This document shows positions 38,801 through 50,178 of a stretch of 64,000 bases of DNA, in pieces. Numbering within the stretch: the stretch's first letter is position 1; each line of letters starts with the position of its first letter. This DNA is from Moringa oleifera (taxonomy: Eukaryota > Streptophyta > Magnoliopsida > Brassicales > Moringaceae), in contig JAJFZO010000087.1 of NCBI GenBank assembly GCA_021397835.1, positions 930,001-994,000 of the forward strand, in the 5' to 3' direction. The notes below the pieces were generated by a model. It had not been told where the DNA came from, ran no database searches, and was given only the letters and a program-made list of their open reading frames with translations. Both the position numbers and the translations under genes were made by a program.

Positions 38801-41083
38801 TTTATAATATTAAAATGACAAAAGAAAACGTAAGAAACCTTACCACGTAAGCCAGGGCAAGGCAATGGACACATCCTTCACAAACCATGGAAGTGAGGGT
38901 CTTGAGCACATAGTAAGCATAGAAGAAGTTCTTTGTTCTACTATAAGCCAAGATAGCTGTCAATAAATCAAATTATTAGTAAATAATTTTTTTGTTCATC
39001 AGAATATGATATTAATTTGTTTTTTTAATATTTTAAAAGAGGTAACATATAAATAAATCAAAATTATGAATTATTTTAATATTTTTATTTATCAAAAAAT
39101 CAATAATAAGAAAAAAATTTATTTATCAATGAACATGAGAATGAAGTGTTTACTTTAGCCAGGAAAGAGAGTAAGAAACCAGATTTTCTTGTCCGTTACC
39201 TCTTTTTGATTTATTGAATAACGTTTTAATTTAAAAGGAAAAAGCAATTGCCATAAGAATTAGGAGCGTCACTTTCTCGGGAAAGTTTACCAAGAATCAT
39301 ATTGTGGACCGTTTGCTCTGAAAAGAGTCAAAAGAAGGTTCCTTTATCTTTTCTCCTTAATTTGTTGTTTTTTTCCTCTTTCCAGCCAAGGAATATCAGA
39401 AAGAAACATATAAACTGACCCAGCCTGAGTCCTTTTATGAATTGCATTTAACTAATAGCTATTAAGAATTAACAAAATGAAATGAAACGACACATAACTG
39501 AATTAATTAATCTGACAACTTTGGTTAAAAATAAAATAAAATTCCGAGATGCATACCCAGAGGAATTATGGTGAGACTAATCGGAACGGTTAGTAAAGCC
39601 TTTCTTCCATACTTGTCGGAGAGGTTTCCTACCAAAGGCATCATTACAAGCGATCCGAGCCCACTTACCTGCGTAAAATTAATCATACCATAGTTTTTAT
39701 TAAATTAAATTAATGTCGATATCAAAATTTGACCAATTGAAATTGAGTGGTTAGGTGGTTGGTCTAGAAGATTGAATGGCGTAGAAGGCAATCTTAATCC
39801 AAGATCAAATAACAAATATGGTTAGGAGAAGTTGTTGAAGAAATCATCCATTATTGATTTATGACTCAAAACAAACTAAGATGAGTTGTTAATCTTTGGG
39901 AAAGTAAATTGGAATTATATGCTAACTGGTTTCGAGTTTTGAATTAGCAAATCTCAATTTTATTTATTTTTTAATCAAAATTCTTTACTTTTTAGTAAAA
40001 TAATGAGAAATTAATTAATTATTTAGACCTAATTTAGAGAGGTAAAGCTAGTGAGAGATAAGTACTAAAGTAATTAAAGTGGTTAGTGAACCAATTAATT
40101 AAACACACAAGATGCCATTTGTTAGAGATGATGTCTTTGGCAGTTAATCTTATGATTTATATTAATATTTTTTTAAAAATAATTTATTTTTATAATTTAT
40201 TATATTAAAAAAGATTAAAAAAATTTATCTTCCTCCTGGTTAGATTAAGCTTGGTGGGCCAAAGAAGATAACTGAACAAGTTATTAGATGACACAGAGTG
40301 AAACCTTCTACCAAACTTCCTAGTTGAGGTTGCGCCATTTGTCTTCTCTCGATAAATAGACGCAGGAAGCCTCATGAAACAGTAATCTTTGTCTTGTCTT
40401 GATAATTAGATACATGAAGACAAATAACAGCAATCTTGGAGAAAGTGAGGAGAAGTTTCTTTCTCACTGAGATAAAAAAGCTTTTACTGTGTTGCCTTAA
40501 TCCATTGATTATAATCAGAATTTACTTAATTAATTTTCTAATCATTTTATCTGTAATTCATAACAATTAATTAATAAATGAAATTTGCCAATTTCTTAAT
40601 TAAAAATCTATACGTGAATTACAAACTAAAAGATTAGCAAATAACAAGCTTGTGGAGATGATCAGCTTAATTAATATAATCAACTGGTTAAGTGGGTGAC
40701 ATGCATGTGAACGTTAAAAATGGTGGATAGTTGTTTGGCGAGAAGGAAAACAGAAAGCAAAAAGCTAGTCAAAGCAGAGAAACGCTTGCATAAACGTTCT
40801 TTGACGTAATCGAAGATCATGAACGACTAAACAAGCAATTGCGGACTGTGCAGTGAAAGAACAGAAGAAAAGCAGTGTGCATGCATATGAAAGAGAAGAC
40901 TATATTTACCGCTTGTTGGAATCCGGTGAGGTAAATGGCCAAGGAGCACTCGTCTTTTCCGGGGCACAGCGCCGTCATTGTCACGTCGGTTAATGCCGGA
41001 ATCACCATGAACACGGCGAAGTTATGGAGAAAGATCGTCATAAAGAGGTGGCTGAGCCCCGACAGCATTGTCTTCTGATCCAT
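34696..41083 (-). CDS. Major facilitator superfamily transporter, tetracycline-resistance/HIAT1-like
   Basis: Fourteen exons on the minus strand: 41083-40910, 39668-39557, 38956-38844, 37996-37874, 37785-37583, 37351-37276, 36457-36371, 36246-36166, 35945-35913, 35738-35685, 35586-35545, 35168-35090, 35011-34941 and 34785-34696, giving 445 residues. All introns are GT-AG. The protein should be a 12-span membrane carrier. It has the first-span motif FAVFMVIPALTDVTM, the MFS loop 2-3 signature GNLSDKYGRKALL, and a second-half GKAQGFISGICSFANVVSPL segment. It resembles Arabidopsis At2g16970/16980/16990, annotated as tetracycline transporter or hippocampus-abundant-transcript-like; the plant substrate is not known to me. 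The start MDQKTMLSGLSHLF follows a CT-repeat leader. Intron 1 is about 1.2 kb and AT-rich. A TA microsatellite lies in intron 9 (about 35798-35834), and a nine-G run next to a GA run lies in intron 11 (about 35183-35208). Confidence 0.92.
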
Positions 41084-41457
41084 CCTCTCTGTCCCTCTCT
41101 CTCTCTCTCTCTCTCCGTATTTCAAGCTAAAGGAGAAAAGAGGAGAAAGTAAAGAAGAATAAAAAGCAATGAAACGACTGCGCACAGAGCGAGAAGGGAA
41201 GAGGGAGGAGCTTCGCGATTTAATGTCACTGGTGGATGGAACGTGGAGGAACATGACGACAGCAGTAGCACATTGAAAGCATGACTGACCAACACGTGAG
41301 GCAATCTTGGGGATCCTCAACAGGTTAACGAGTTAGTTTCAAACAAAGTACTATCACGGGACTGTCGTAGTAGCAGCAGCAGTGCTTTGTATTTTTTAAG
41401 GCGAAACAAGCGTAGCTTGTAAGGAGCAGATGACAAAGCCCGAACTCCAAAAGCTTA

Positions 41458-41582
41458 GGGCCCGTTTGGTTGATTACGCATTTTGGCGTGCAAGCTTGAG
41501 GTTGGTTCACAAAGAACGCCTTATGAATCCAATAATTGATAAAAGCTGTCGCTTGTACCCTACAGTCATCCCAAACAGTGCA
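41458..41582. mobile_element. Small Tourist-like MITE
   Basis: The element starts GGGCCCGTTTGGTTGATTACG and its right end, read on the other strand, starts TGCACTGTTTGGGATGACTG, an imperfect terminal inverted repeat of the G-rich GTTTGG type seen in PIF/Harbinger-derived MITEs. It is flanked by TTA on both sides (41455-41457 and 41583-41585), the expected 3-base target duplication. At about 125 bases it has no coding capacity. The call rests on end structure only. Confidence 0.5.
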
Positions 41583-41585
41583 TTA

Positions 41586-42561
41586 AGGTCGTGTTTGGTA
41601 TGCAGAAGAAGGTTAAATTATTATAATAGGATGGAATAAGATTGGATTACAAAAAAATTAAATTAATATTGTGATGAGTTTAGTGAAACGTTAGATGGGA
41701 TTAGAATTAATTTTAATTAATTTTAAAATATTTTAATATTAAAAAATATAATTTAATAACCAATTTAAATTTAATTATACTAATTAATTAAATATATAAT
41801 AAAATTGTAATTAAAAATTTTTCTTAATTATATTTTATTATCTTTTTCACTTAAATAATATGATTATAACACAAATTATATAAATATGAGTAATTGCTAG
41901 CATTTAATTTTAAATATTTAGTTAATAATATTAATATTTTAAAAATAAGTTAAATTATTTTAAAATAGTTCAAAAATTAAAGTAAAGTAGTACAAGATAA
42001 TGTTTATAACAGTTTGAATTGTATTATAATTAATTAATATATATATAATTTTTATTTATTTTTTTAAAAATATATATTTATATTAATTTAAACTAATTTT
42101 TTTAATTTTATGATGTTAATAATATAAAATAAAACTTAATTTTATGTATTAATTTAATTCACTGCTCTAAAGGATAATTTTATCTCACAAATTCAAAGGG
42201 ATAAAATTATGCCTTTCTAATGGGATAAAAATGGATATGGGACAAGCTTATCCCTATCTCATGTTTGGTGCATGTATTAATTTAATTCACTACCTCAAAG
42301 GAAAATTTTATTTTACAAATTCAAAGGATAAAATTATCCCTTTCTAATGGAAAAAAAAATGGATATAGGACAAGCTTATCCCAATCTCATATCTGGTGCA
42401 AGTATTAATTTTATCTCACAAATTCAAAGGGATAATATCCCTTTCTAATGGGATAAAAAAGGATATGGGACAAGCTTATCCCAATCTCATATTTGCAGCA
42501 AATATGAGATTAGGATAAAAACTATCTTATCTCAATCTAATCCTATGCAACAAACATGCCA
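41586..42561. mobile_element. Tourist-like MITE with an internal 128-base tandem repeat
   Basis: The left end reads AGGTCGTGTTTGGTATGCAG; the right end read on the opposite strand begins TGGCATGTTTGTTGCATAGG. These are imperfect inverted repeats of the GTGTTTGGTATGCA type, flanked by TTA (41583-41585 and 42562-42564). The left TTA is shared with the preceding small MITE. The interior is AT-rich and non-coding, and contains a tandem array at 42146-42497. At about 976 bases it is long for a MITE, which the internal duplication partly explains. Superfamily assignment is inferred from ends and target site. Confidence 0.55.
42146..42497. repeat. Tandem repeat, period 128 bases, about 2.7 copies
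   Basis: Units begin at 42146, 42274 and 42402, exactly 128 bases apart, each opening with GTATTAATTT. Each contains TCACAAATTCAAAGG or a close variant, CCTTTCTAATGG and GGACAAGCTTATCCC. The third unit lacks about 30 bases near its start and ends near 42497. Copies differ by a few substitutions, so the expansion is not very recent. Confidence 0.8.
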
Positions 42562-45014
42562 TTAATGTTTTCCAAATTACACGTCAGCATTAAAAGCAAC
42601 ACAGCTGCTTCCCTATGATTTCAGTCATGGGTTGAGCCGGCCCGTGATGAATACCCGGGCCCGGTTTTATACATTTGGGCCTCAGATATTCAATTCAGTC
42701 CGGCTTCTGAAGATACGTGATTAATCGGGCCAGGAGAATTTTCTTTCATTTTCTTTCATTTTTCTTTTAAATTTTCCCGGAATCCTGAGGTCATTCTGAC
42801 TACAGATGATCTTTTGGTTCTGGGTTTTTTTTTTTTTTTTTTTAAAGCAAAGGGAGGAAAAGTGGATTGAGATATTTGCAGATCCAAAAAACCCAAAAGC
42901 ATCTTTTGGATTCGCTTTTTTAAGAAGAGAAAAGAAAAGTACAGGTTGGCAAAAGAGAAAGCTGCGTTTCTGAAAGAAGCTTCCACGTGATCTCTACCAT
43001 CTCCCCCCAACTCCACGAGCCCTAGTACTTCCCCACTTTTCTTTCAATTCAATCAACGTTTTATCAAAATATCTTCAATTTCACCTGCTTCGATTAAAAA
43101 TATAATATAAATTTAGATATATTTTTATATTATAAAATATATATTTAAAATACCAAATAAGTATATAATGTAATATTTGAACAAACAAAAAAAAAATTGA
43201 ATATCATACAATTAACAGGTATATGGGTATATGTGTCATAAAATGATATTTTCGTAATTAATAATATTAATATAAAAATAATATAATAAATAAAAAACTA
43301 TAATAATTTATTTGGGTTTTAACCTTTAAAAAGTCATGTTACAATCGAAACTAACATAATAGAGAAATTATGCAATTTTATCACATTGATGATACCCATT
43401 AAAAAATATATTTTGTAAGTTTTAAAATATTTTAAAATTTATATCATATTTTATGGATAATAATATACGTGGCATTAAAAAAAAAGAAAACAATTTAGGT
43501 CGGAAAGGCAGCAAGAACATGAAAGCCACTTTGCAAAAGAATCATTAGAAGACAAGCATCAGGTGCCAAATGTATAGGAAAGGAAGGATTAAATAACCGT
43601 TAATCATTGTTGTTTCATTGCTGTGTTGTTGTCTTGTTCTCTGTCTACTTCTCCCTGTTTTATATCTGGACAACAGATCCGCACTCCTACCTTAAATTTA
43701 ATAAAACTCCAAAGCCACCAAGGCATCAATTTTTTTTTATTTTTTTTAAATTAAGTAAATAAATAAAATTTTAGATTATTGAAAAATGTAAATATGAAGT
43801 TAATTAATTTATCCCATAAAAATTTTTACAATATAATGGGGGAGGAGGATGTTGCTAATATTCTGTCCAATGGCCAGTCCGATTTTAACAATTAACAATT
43901 TCAAATAGGTCCCAAGAGCAACTCAAATAAAGAATAAAACGTTTTTTTTAAGAAAAATGAACATGAATATTAGGATTTATTTGATTATTTTAATCTAAAT
44001 CAGTAAACCGTTAGAACAAATTAATATTTTTATTTAATTGACCAAAACAATTTCTTAAAATGAAGGAATTTATTTATATCACTTTCGTTATGAAATAATA
44101 TATTAAAATATGCAAAATATCTATACCAATTTTTATTGATTATTAAGTTTTTAGTAAAAAAATTTATAATATTAATATAAAAAATAAAAATGAAAAAATT
44201 GCAAGATCTTCATCCTATCTTTCTTTGGCAATAATTTTTATTTCAATTAAAAAATTTATTTTAAAATATGATAAAAATTAAAATTTAAAGATAATAACAA
44301 AAGAAATATCAGGGGAGGGATCACGAACAAAGCGGAGTACTTATCTTTTAGATGCCAACTGTGAGGACCTCTTCTACGTCGTATTTGTATCAATAGCAGA
44401 GTTTTGATCAGCCGCAGTCGAGCCTACGGAGTGGTTGTCCTCATAACCACAGATACTAAAACGTGGAAAGGAATTTCAGACCCTGGTTCCTAAACAACAG
44501 AACAGTAAGATCACCGACTAAGCAGATCGTTGAGGTCTTGCCACGTGCACTCATGCCCGGACCAAGTCTGAGCTACAAAACAGGGAGAGTCCCCACTCCA
44601 GTGCAGTAGGTCTGGAGATATTTGTAATTATATGGCAGAACCATCTGTCAGGTGTCTCTCACCGTAACTCTAGCAAAAACGAGTATCTCACCAGAAAAAT
44701 AAAAATTGAGTATTGCTGAGGAGTCGCAAACTGAATATATTTTATTTATTTAATTTGATTTTAAAAATTTCCAATAAAATTTGAGGTATTTAATCGAAAA
44801 TAAAATAATTAAAAATAAATTTATTTAAAAATATGATAGATATGACTCAGTTAAGAAGCGCAAAGCTTGCGTTTCTGTATCAGTCACGATCAGGTCGTAA
44901 CATATTTTCCATAATCAGCGTAGCAAGTTAGAAAACAGCGAAACCTATGGAGGGCAGTATTGTAACTCCACACCGTATTTTGAACTCCCACCAAGACCAC
45001 ACTTCTTTTTCCTT

Positions 45015-45182
45015 ATTTCCACGTGGGCATGTTAACGGTCTCATCTTCGCACGTAGCGCGTGTGATTTCCTACTACCCATAAATAAAAGCACTCGTCAGA
45101 ATCTCTCCTTAGTGAACGGGATAATTGAGGAGACGTGAGTTCTCCGTTTCCTCTCTCTTTCACTTCTCTTTTTCTCTCTCAC
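45015..45182 (+). promoter_or_regulatory. Probable SMT2 core promoter with a CACGTG box
   Basis: A CCACGTGGGCA motif (G-box core) lies at about 45020 and an ATAAATAAAA TATA-like sequence near 45079. These are about 160 and 100 bases ahead of the SMT2 ATG, with a CT-rich leader between. The layout fits a TATA promoter with a short 5' UTR, but no transcript evidence is available. Confidence 0.4.
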
Positions 45183-46271
45183 ATGGACTCTCTCGCTCTC
45201 TTCTGCACTGGGGCTCTCATTGCCGGCGGCCTGTACTGGTTCGTCTGCATTCTGGGCCCGGCCGAGCAGAAAGGCAAACGCGCCGTCGATCTGTCAGGTG
45301 GCTCGATCTCTGCCGAGAAAGTGCAAGATAACTATAAGCAGTACTGGTCCTTTTTTCGCCGCCCGAAGGAGATCGAGACTACCGAGAAGGTGCCTGACTT
45401 CGTCGACACGTTTTACAACTTGGTGACCGATATTTACGAGTGGGGTTGGGGTCAGTCCTTCCACTTCTCCCCTTCTGTCCCCGGCAAGTCCCACCGAGAT
45501 GCCACGCGCCTGCACGAGGAGATGGCCGTCGATCTTATCAACGTCAAGCCCGGAGATCGAATTCTGGATGTCGGATGCGGAGTCGGTGGGCCCATGCGAG
45601 CTATCGCGGCCCACTCGCGAGCTAATGTCGTGGGTATCACAATCAACGAGTACCAGGTGAATCGCGCCCGTTTGCACAACAAAAAAGCCGGCCTAGATTC
45701 GCTTTGCGAAGTGGTTTGCGGGAACTTCCTGGAGATGCCCTTTCCAGATAACAGCTTCGACGGCGCGTACTCTATCGAGGCGACCTGTCACGCGCCGAAG
45801 CTCGAGGAGGTATACGCCGAGATCTTCAGGGTTTTGAAGCCAGGAGCGCTGTATGTCTCCTACGAGTGGGTCACTACTGATAAGTACAAGGCGGATAACC
45901 CGGAACAAGTAGAAATCATTCAGGGGATCGAGAGAGGGGACGCTTTGCCTGGGCTGCGAAGCCACCTAGACATCGCGGAGACGGCCAGAAAAGTAGGGTT
46001 CGAGGTAGTGAAAGAGAAGGATCTAGCCAAGCCGCCGGCTCAACCCTGGTGGACGAGGCTGAAGATGGGGAAGATCGCCTACTGGAGGAACCACATTCTG
46101 GTCACGGTACTCTCTGCCTTGGGGGTTGCGCCAAAGGGGACTGTCGATGTCCACGAGATGCTGTTCAAGACCGCCGATTATCTGACCAGGGGAGGCGACA
46201 CCGGGATTTTCACTCCGATGCACATGATCCTCTGCAGAAAGCCCGAGGTTCCACCGCCTTCCAGCTCTTAG
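45183..46271 (+). CDS. SMT2: 24-methylenesterol C-methyltransferase 2
   Basis: A single intronless frame of 362 residues, the usual length and gene structure for SMT2/SMT3. The enzyme adds the second methyl group at C-24 of the sterol side chain (24-methylenelophenol to 24-ethylidenelophenol) in the endoplasmic reticulum, steering flux to sitosterol over campesterol. A hydrophobic N-terminal anchor (residues about 4-25) is followed by the sterol-binding region YEWGWGQSFHF at 85-95, the SAM motif ILDVGCGVGGP at 127-137, and the conserved YSIEATCHAPKLEEVY and YVSYEW segments. The start at 45183 (MDSLALFCTGAL) matches the family; a longer in-frame version adds only leader sequence. Codon third positions are visibly more GC-rich than the surrounding DNA. 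Confidence 0.96.
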   Translation: MDSLALFCTGALIAGGLYWFVCILGPAEQKGKRAVDLSGGSISAEKVQDNYKQYWSFFRRPKEIETTEKVPDFVDTFYNLVTDIYEWGWGQSFHFSPSVPGKSHRDATRLHEEMAVDLINVKPGDRILDVGCGVGGPMRAIAAHSRANVVGITINEYQVNRARLHNKKAGLDSLCEVVCGNFLEMPFPDNSFDGAYSIEATCHAPKLEEVYAEIFRVLKPGALYVSYEWVTTDKYKADNPEQVEIIQGIERGDALPGLRSHLDIAETARKVGFEVVKEKDLAKPPAQPWWTRLKMGKIAYWRNHILVTVLSALGVAPKGTVDVHEMLFKTADYLTRGGDTGIFTPMHMILCRKPEVPPPSSS

Positions 46272-49200
46272 TTCCTTTAGCCAACGTTCTAGGTAACACC
46301 TGCTCGCGTTGCGAGAATCCCTCCGTCCACCTTTCCTTCTTTATTTCTTAAAAAAAAAAAAAAACTCTTATTTAGGTTATTTATTTCAATTTTAATTTTA
46401 ATTTTGATTAATTATGAGCAATGTATCCTTCTTTTTTGAATTTCTAATTTTATTTAAATTTCGTTGGTGAACCAAAATTTTGCTTCACTTGGTTATTTCA
46501 TATTTCTGTTTAATTTCTTGTCAGTCTTGTGGTTGGATCTCTGATGAAAACTGAAGGACACAGCTCTTCTTCTTGTCTCTTTTATTGTTTAATTATGAAA
46601 TTAAATTAATCGATCAATCAGAGAGAAATGTGAATGAACGGTGTAGATGGGTGAGGGTGTACGTGGGAGCATGTGCCCGGTGGGCTACTTTAGCAGATAT
46701 GCTTAGGTGGCGGCCACTGGCCACTGGCTTTTGCTGTGTTGTTGTTTTCCTCACAAACCTAGATCCCGCCAAAACCAAATCTGTTCAGCTTTTCTCATCA
46801 CCTCTCGTTTCTTTTTTTAATATTTATTATTTATTTACATATTATTGTATATTGTGGAAGTGCCTCAAATCGTAGGACACGTGGGCCCTACTCACTTTGG
46901 ATCTTTCAAGTTCACCTTTCTTCCTCCTGTCTTATTCTGATTTCTTAATCAGCTCCTAAATCTATAGTTTAGGATGGTGATTAACCCAGTTTAGCTCTGA
47001 TTTGCTTTAGTAATTTAGTAGGTATGTTTGGATCTGTGATTGGCCCTGTTCCTATGCAGGTTAATTGTTAGTTTAATCGTTCAGAGATTCGTCTCTTCTG
47101 GGTTAGAGGCTGGCTGCTTGTGAATTTGAGTTTTGAAAGTGTTTTTTTTTTTTTTTTTGTGGGGTCCTTTTTCTTTATCTCCTGGTTGATGAACTACAGA
47201 GGTTGACTAGGCTTTAATTGGAAAATAACTGATTAGTGTCACTTGTGATTTGAGAGATTATAAGCTCTGCCAATTCAATCAGACATTCCTTTCAATGTGC
47301 AGAGTTTATTAACTAAGCTTGCTTTATAACTGGGCATCTGAAATTGGAAGGAAACACCGAGATTTGAGCATTCAATGAAACCAACCATCATATGTTTCCA
47401 CTAAATTTTGAGGCATCTAGATATTATACTGTGTTTTTTAATATGAAATTTAAAAATATTTTTAAAATTTAAAATAATAATAATATAAAATTTTATTATT
47501 AAGTTAATATGCATCAAATTTTTTATAAAAAATTATATAATTTGAATCAATAAAAAAATTAATTTAATTTTGAGATGGACAAACATGGGGACATAGCAAA
47601 TTGGCCTACAGTTTGCTAGTGGCTTTAGATTTTTCAAAGTGGATGCTACAGTATCTTATATAACAAATAAAATGGATCAACATTAAAGTTTTATAAAAAA
47701 TAATGTTTATTTTTAAATTTTTTAAACTACTTTTAATTCATTTAATATTACTTTTTATCCACGTATTTATTTGAACCTTTGATAAATATTTTTTTCCAAA
47801 ATTTTGATTTTTATATAAAATAATAATTTCATTAATAAAAATCAGAATACAAATGATAAAAACTAATCAATTTTTTTAAAAATTAACACCTTATCAAAAA
47901 CTAAAAGTAAATTAAACTTATTATTATTTTTTTATAAAAATCTGAAATATATATTTTGTAAATCCAAAATTCTCTTATATAATTCACATTTTTTTCTGTC
48001 TATATTTGCAAGTACGTGTCAAACTACAGATTAATTAACGCACTAACATAGTCATGCACAAGTTTTTCATATAATATATAAAAACACCATATTTTCCTTA
48101 TACTGCATATTCTTCCTTTAATACACCAAAATAAATAAAAACAACAATTTATAGAAAATACCAACAAATCAACATAATAATTATACCCATTCCATCAATA
48201 AACTAATTAAATTAAAAAAAATTCTAAATATAACAAAACAATTAAATGAAGTTAATTCCTTACTAATTTATAAACTAACTTTTCAATATCAACAATTATT
48301 TTAAATATAAAATTATACAGTTACAATTGTACATTAAAAATTAAAAAGAATTAGTAAATAAATTTGTTTAAAAACTATACTACCTCAATCATGATTCTTG
48401 AAATTGGAGATTTGAAATCATATGTTTTCTCAAAAAAATAAAATAAATGAATAATGTCATCATATTTTGTATTTATAAAAAAATATTTAAAAAATTAATT
48501 AATCAAGCAATTAACTAAAACATATACAAATTAACTTACCCAAATGAATATATATGATTTAACCAAATAAAAACCATATAAAAAATTATGATCTTTTGGA
48601 GAAAATCAAACTGCATAATATAAATATTTTTTTTAGAAAAAAATATTTTTTAAAAAATAAATTAATAATGAGGTGAAAAAATTCGAAATTAATATGAAAA
48701 AAATAAAAAAAATTATTTTAACAGGATTTTAAGAGTTTTTTTTAAGACAAAAAAAAAAAAGAAAGAAAAAAGAGAAAGGGAGTGGAACTATGGGCAGAGG
48801 GCTTATTCTCGGTCCTTGAAGGACTCAGAATAGCATGCAACTGCCACTTGTCGCACAAAGGGCCTGGATAAAGAGCTTCAACATCCTGTCATGAGTGCTT
48901 CTCAGCCCAACAGCAAGAAATTATTTTGAATTCAGGTTTGGGTCTGGATAAAGGACTTGGATGTTGAAGCTCAACATCAGCCCAATTCGTTCCGATCTTT
49001 ATCTGTATCACAATCTCAGTTTGCAGCTCCGGCTATGGTAGATTCAGATGATTTTTTGAAGCAAAGAATATCATAAAAGAGTAAAAAGAGGAAGAAAAGG
49101 CTCGAAATCTCTGTCTGTATGTCTATAATATTATAAAAATCTAGTCACAAGTGATATCAACCACACTTCTATTGAGTGGATATCCTCTTTCGGCCACTGA

Positions 49201-49284
49201 GATATCCTGATAATTTCTCAGTTCCCCTCTAGACTTGCCTGTTCTTCTTTGTCGCCTGCAAGCAAAGCTTCTTCCTCGTCTTCC
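46272..49284. other. Intergenic DNA between SMT2 and CDSP32
   Basis: The first several hundred bases hold the SMT2 3' UTR and downstream DNA, with an A run at 46350-46363 and a T run near 47142-47158. From 47430 to 48760 it is AT-rich without recognisable elements. From 48790 to 49284 composition is balanced and includes a perfect 14-base inverted repeat, described separately; this is the likely CDSP32 promoter. No gene was found. Confidence 0.5.
48873..48972. repeat. Perfect 14-base inverted repeat upstream of CDSP32
   Basis: GAGCTTCAACATCC at 48873-48886 is matched by its exact complement GGATGTTGAAGCTC at 48959-48972. A related direct motif, CTGGATAAAG, precedes the left arm and lies just before the right arm. 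The right arm also begins the palindrome GTTGAAGCTCAAC. It could form a hairpin with a loop of about 72 bases or be a paired protein-binding site. It lies about 310-410 bases upstream of the CDSP32 start. Confidence 0.7.
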
Positions 49285-50178
49285 ATGGCGACGCTCACTA
49301 ACTTTTTGTGTAAGCCACCTTCGTATTTTCACCCTTCCCGTAGATTCAGGTCTTTTTGTTCGCAGACTTCCTTCTTAGTACCCTTCGTTGCTAAATCGAA
49401 TCCCGTTGGAGGAAAGCCAGAAACTAACAGAGCGCGCTTCGTTACGAAGGCCACGGCTGCGCCGGAAACCAAGAAGGCAGCAGCCGACGAAAGGGTGCAG
49501 AAAGTCCACAGCGCAGAGGAATTCGATGAAGCACTGAGAACGGCGAAAAACCGGCTTGTTGTGGTTGAGTACGCAGCGAGCCACAGCGAAAACAGCAGCA
49601 AGATCTACCCTTTCATGGTGGAGCTTAGCCGGACTTGCAGCGACGTGGAGTTCCTTCTTGTGATGGGCGACGAATCGGAGAAGACCAAAGAGCTATGCAG
49701 AAGAGAGAAAGTCGACAAAGTCCCTCACTTCAGCTTCTACAAGAACATGGAGAAGATCCACGAGGAAGAAGCCATCGGTCCTGACCAGCTCTTGGGCGAC
49801 GTCTTGTACTACGGCGACAACCACTCTGCTGTAGTGCAGCTGCACTCCAGGGAAGACGTCGAGAAGCTGATTAACGATCACAGGGTCGATCACAAGCTGA
49901 TCGTTCTTGACGTGGGATTGAAGCACTGCGGGCCCTGCGTGAAAGTGTATCCGACGGTGGTTAAGCTGTCGAGGCAGATGGCTGATGTAGTGGCGTTTGC
50001 GAGAATGAACGGTGATGAGAACGACAGCTGCATGCAGTTCTTGAAGGATATGGACGTGGTAGAAGTGCCGACGTTTTTATTCATCAGAGACGGCGAGATT
50101 TGTGGGAGATACGTCGGGTCGGGTAAAGGAGAGCTTATAGGGGAGATTCTGAGGTACCAAGGAGTACGTGTGACCTAA
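49285..50178 (+). CDS. CDSP32: Thioredoxin-like protein CDSP32, chloroplastic
   Basis: A single exon of 297 residues. CDSP32 is a drought- and oxidative-stress-induced stromal protein made of two thioredoxin modules; it reduces partners such as 2-Cys peroxiredoxin and MSRB1. The N-terminal 55 or so residues ([15 protein letters not shown] onward, rich in Ser and Arg) form the transit peptide. The first module (about 70-180) lacks the active-site cysteines, having ASHSENSSK where a CxxC would be, which is normal for the family. The second module carries the active site HCGPC with Cys215 and Cys218, then [12 protein letters not shown] with the cis-proline. The ATG at 49285 gives the conserved MATLTNF start. 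The coding sequence is more GC-rich than its flanks. Confidence 0.96.
   Translation: MATLTNFLCKPPSYFHPSRRFRSFCSQTSFLVPFVAKSNPVGGKPETNRARFVTKATAAPETKKAAADERVQKVHSAEEFDEALRTAKNRLVVVEYAASHSENSSKIYPFMVELSRTCSDVEFLLVMGDESEKTKELCRREKVDKVPHFSFYKNMEKIHEEEAIGPDQLLGDVLYYGDNHSAVVQLHSREDVEKLINDHRVDHKLIVLDVGLKHCGPCVKVYPTVVKLSRQMADVVAFARMNGDENDSCMQFLKDMDVVEVPTFLFIRDGEICGRYVGSGKGELIGEILRYQGVRVT

Larger units (their letters stand above)
41084..45182. other. Intergenic region between the MFS transporter and SMT2
   Basis: The first 300 bases are the likely transporter promoter and leader. Two MITE-like elements occupy 41458-42561 (listed separately). 42600-43060 is a more balanced stretch with a T run near 42827-42843 and no convincing gene. 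43070-44300 is AT-rich. About 44300-44690 is an isolated balanced block of unknown nature. 44830-45182 carries the probable SMT2 promoter. No protein gene is supported in this interval. Confidence 0.55.

Noticed and set aside
42756..43016. 86-codon minus-strand frame
   Set aside because: Much of it is a poly-lysine artefact of the T run, there is no family match, and the upstream and downstream context lacks gene signals.
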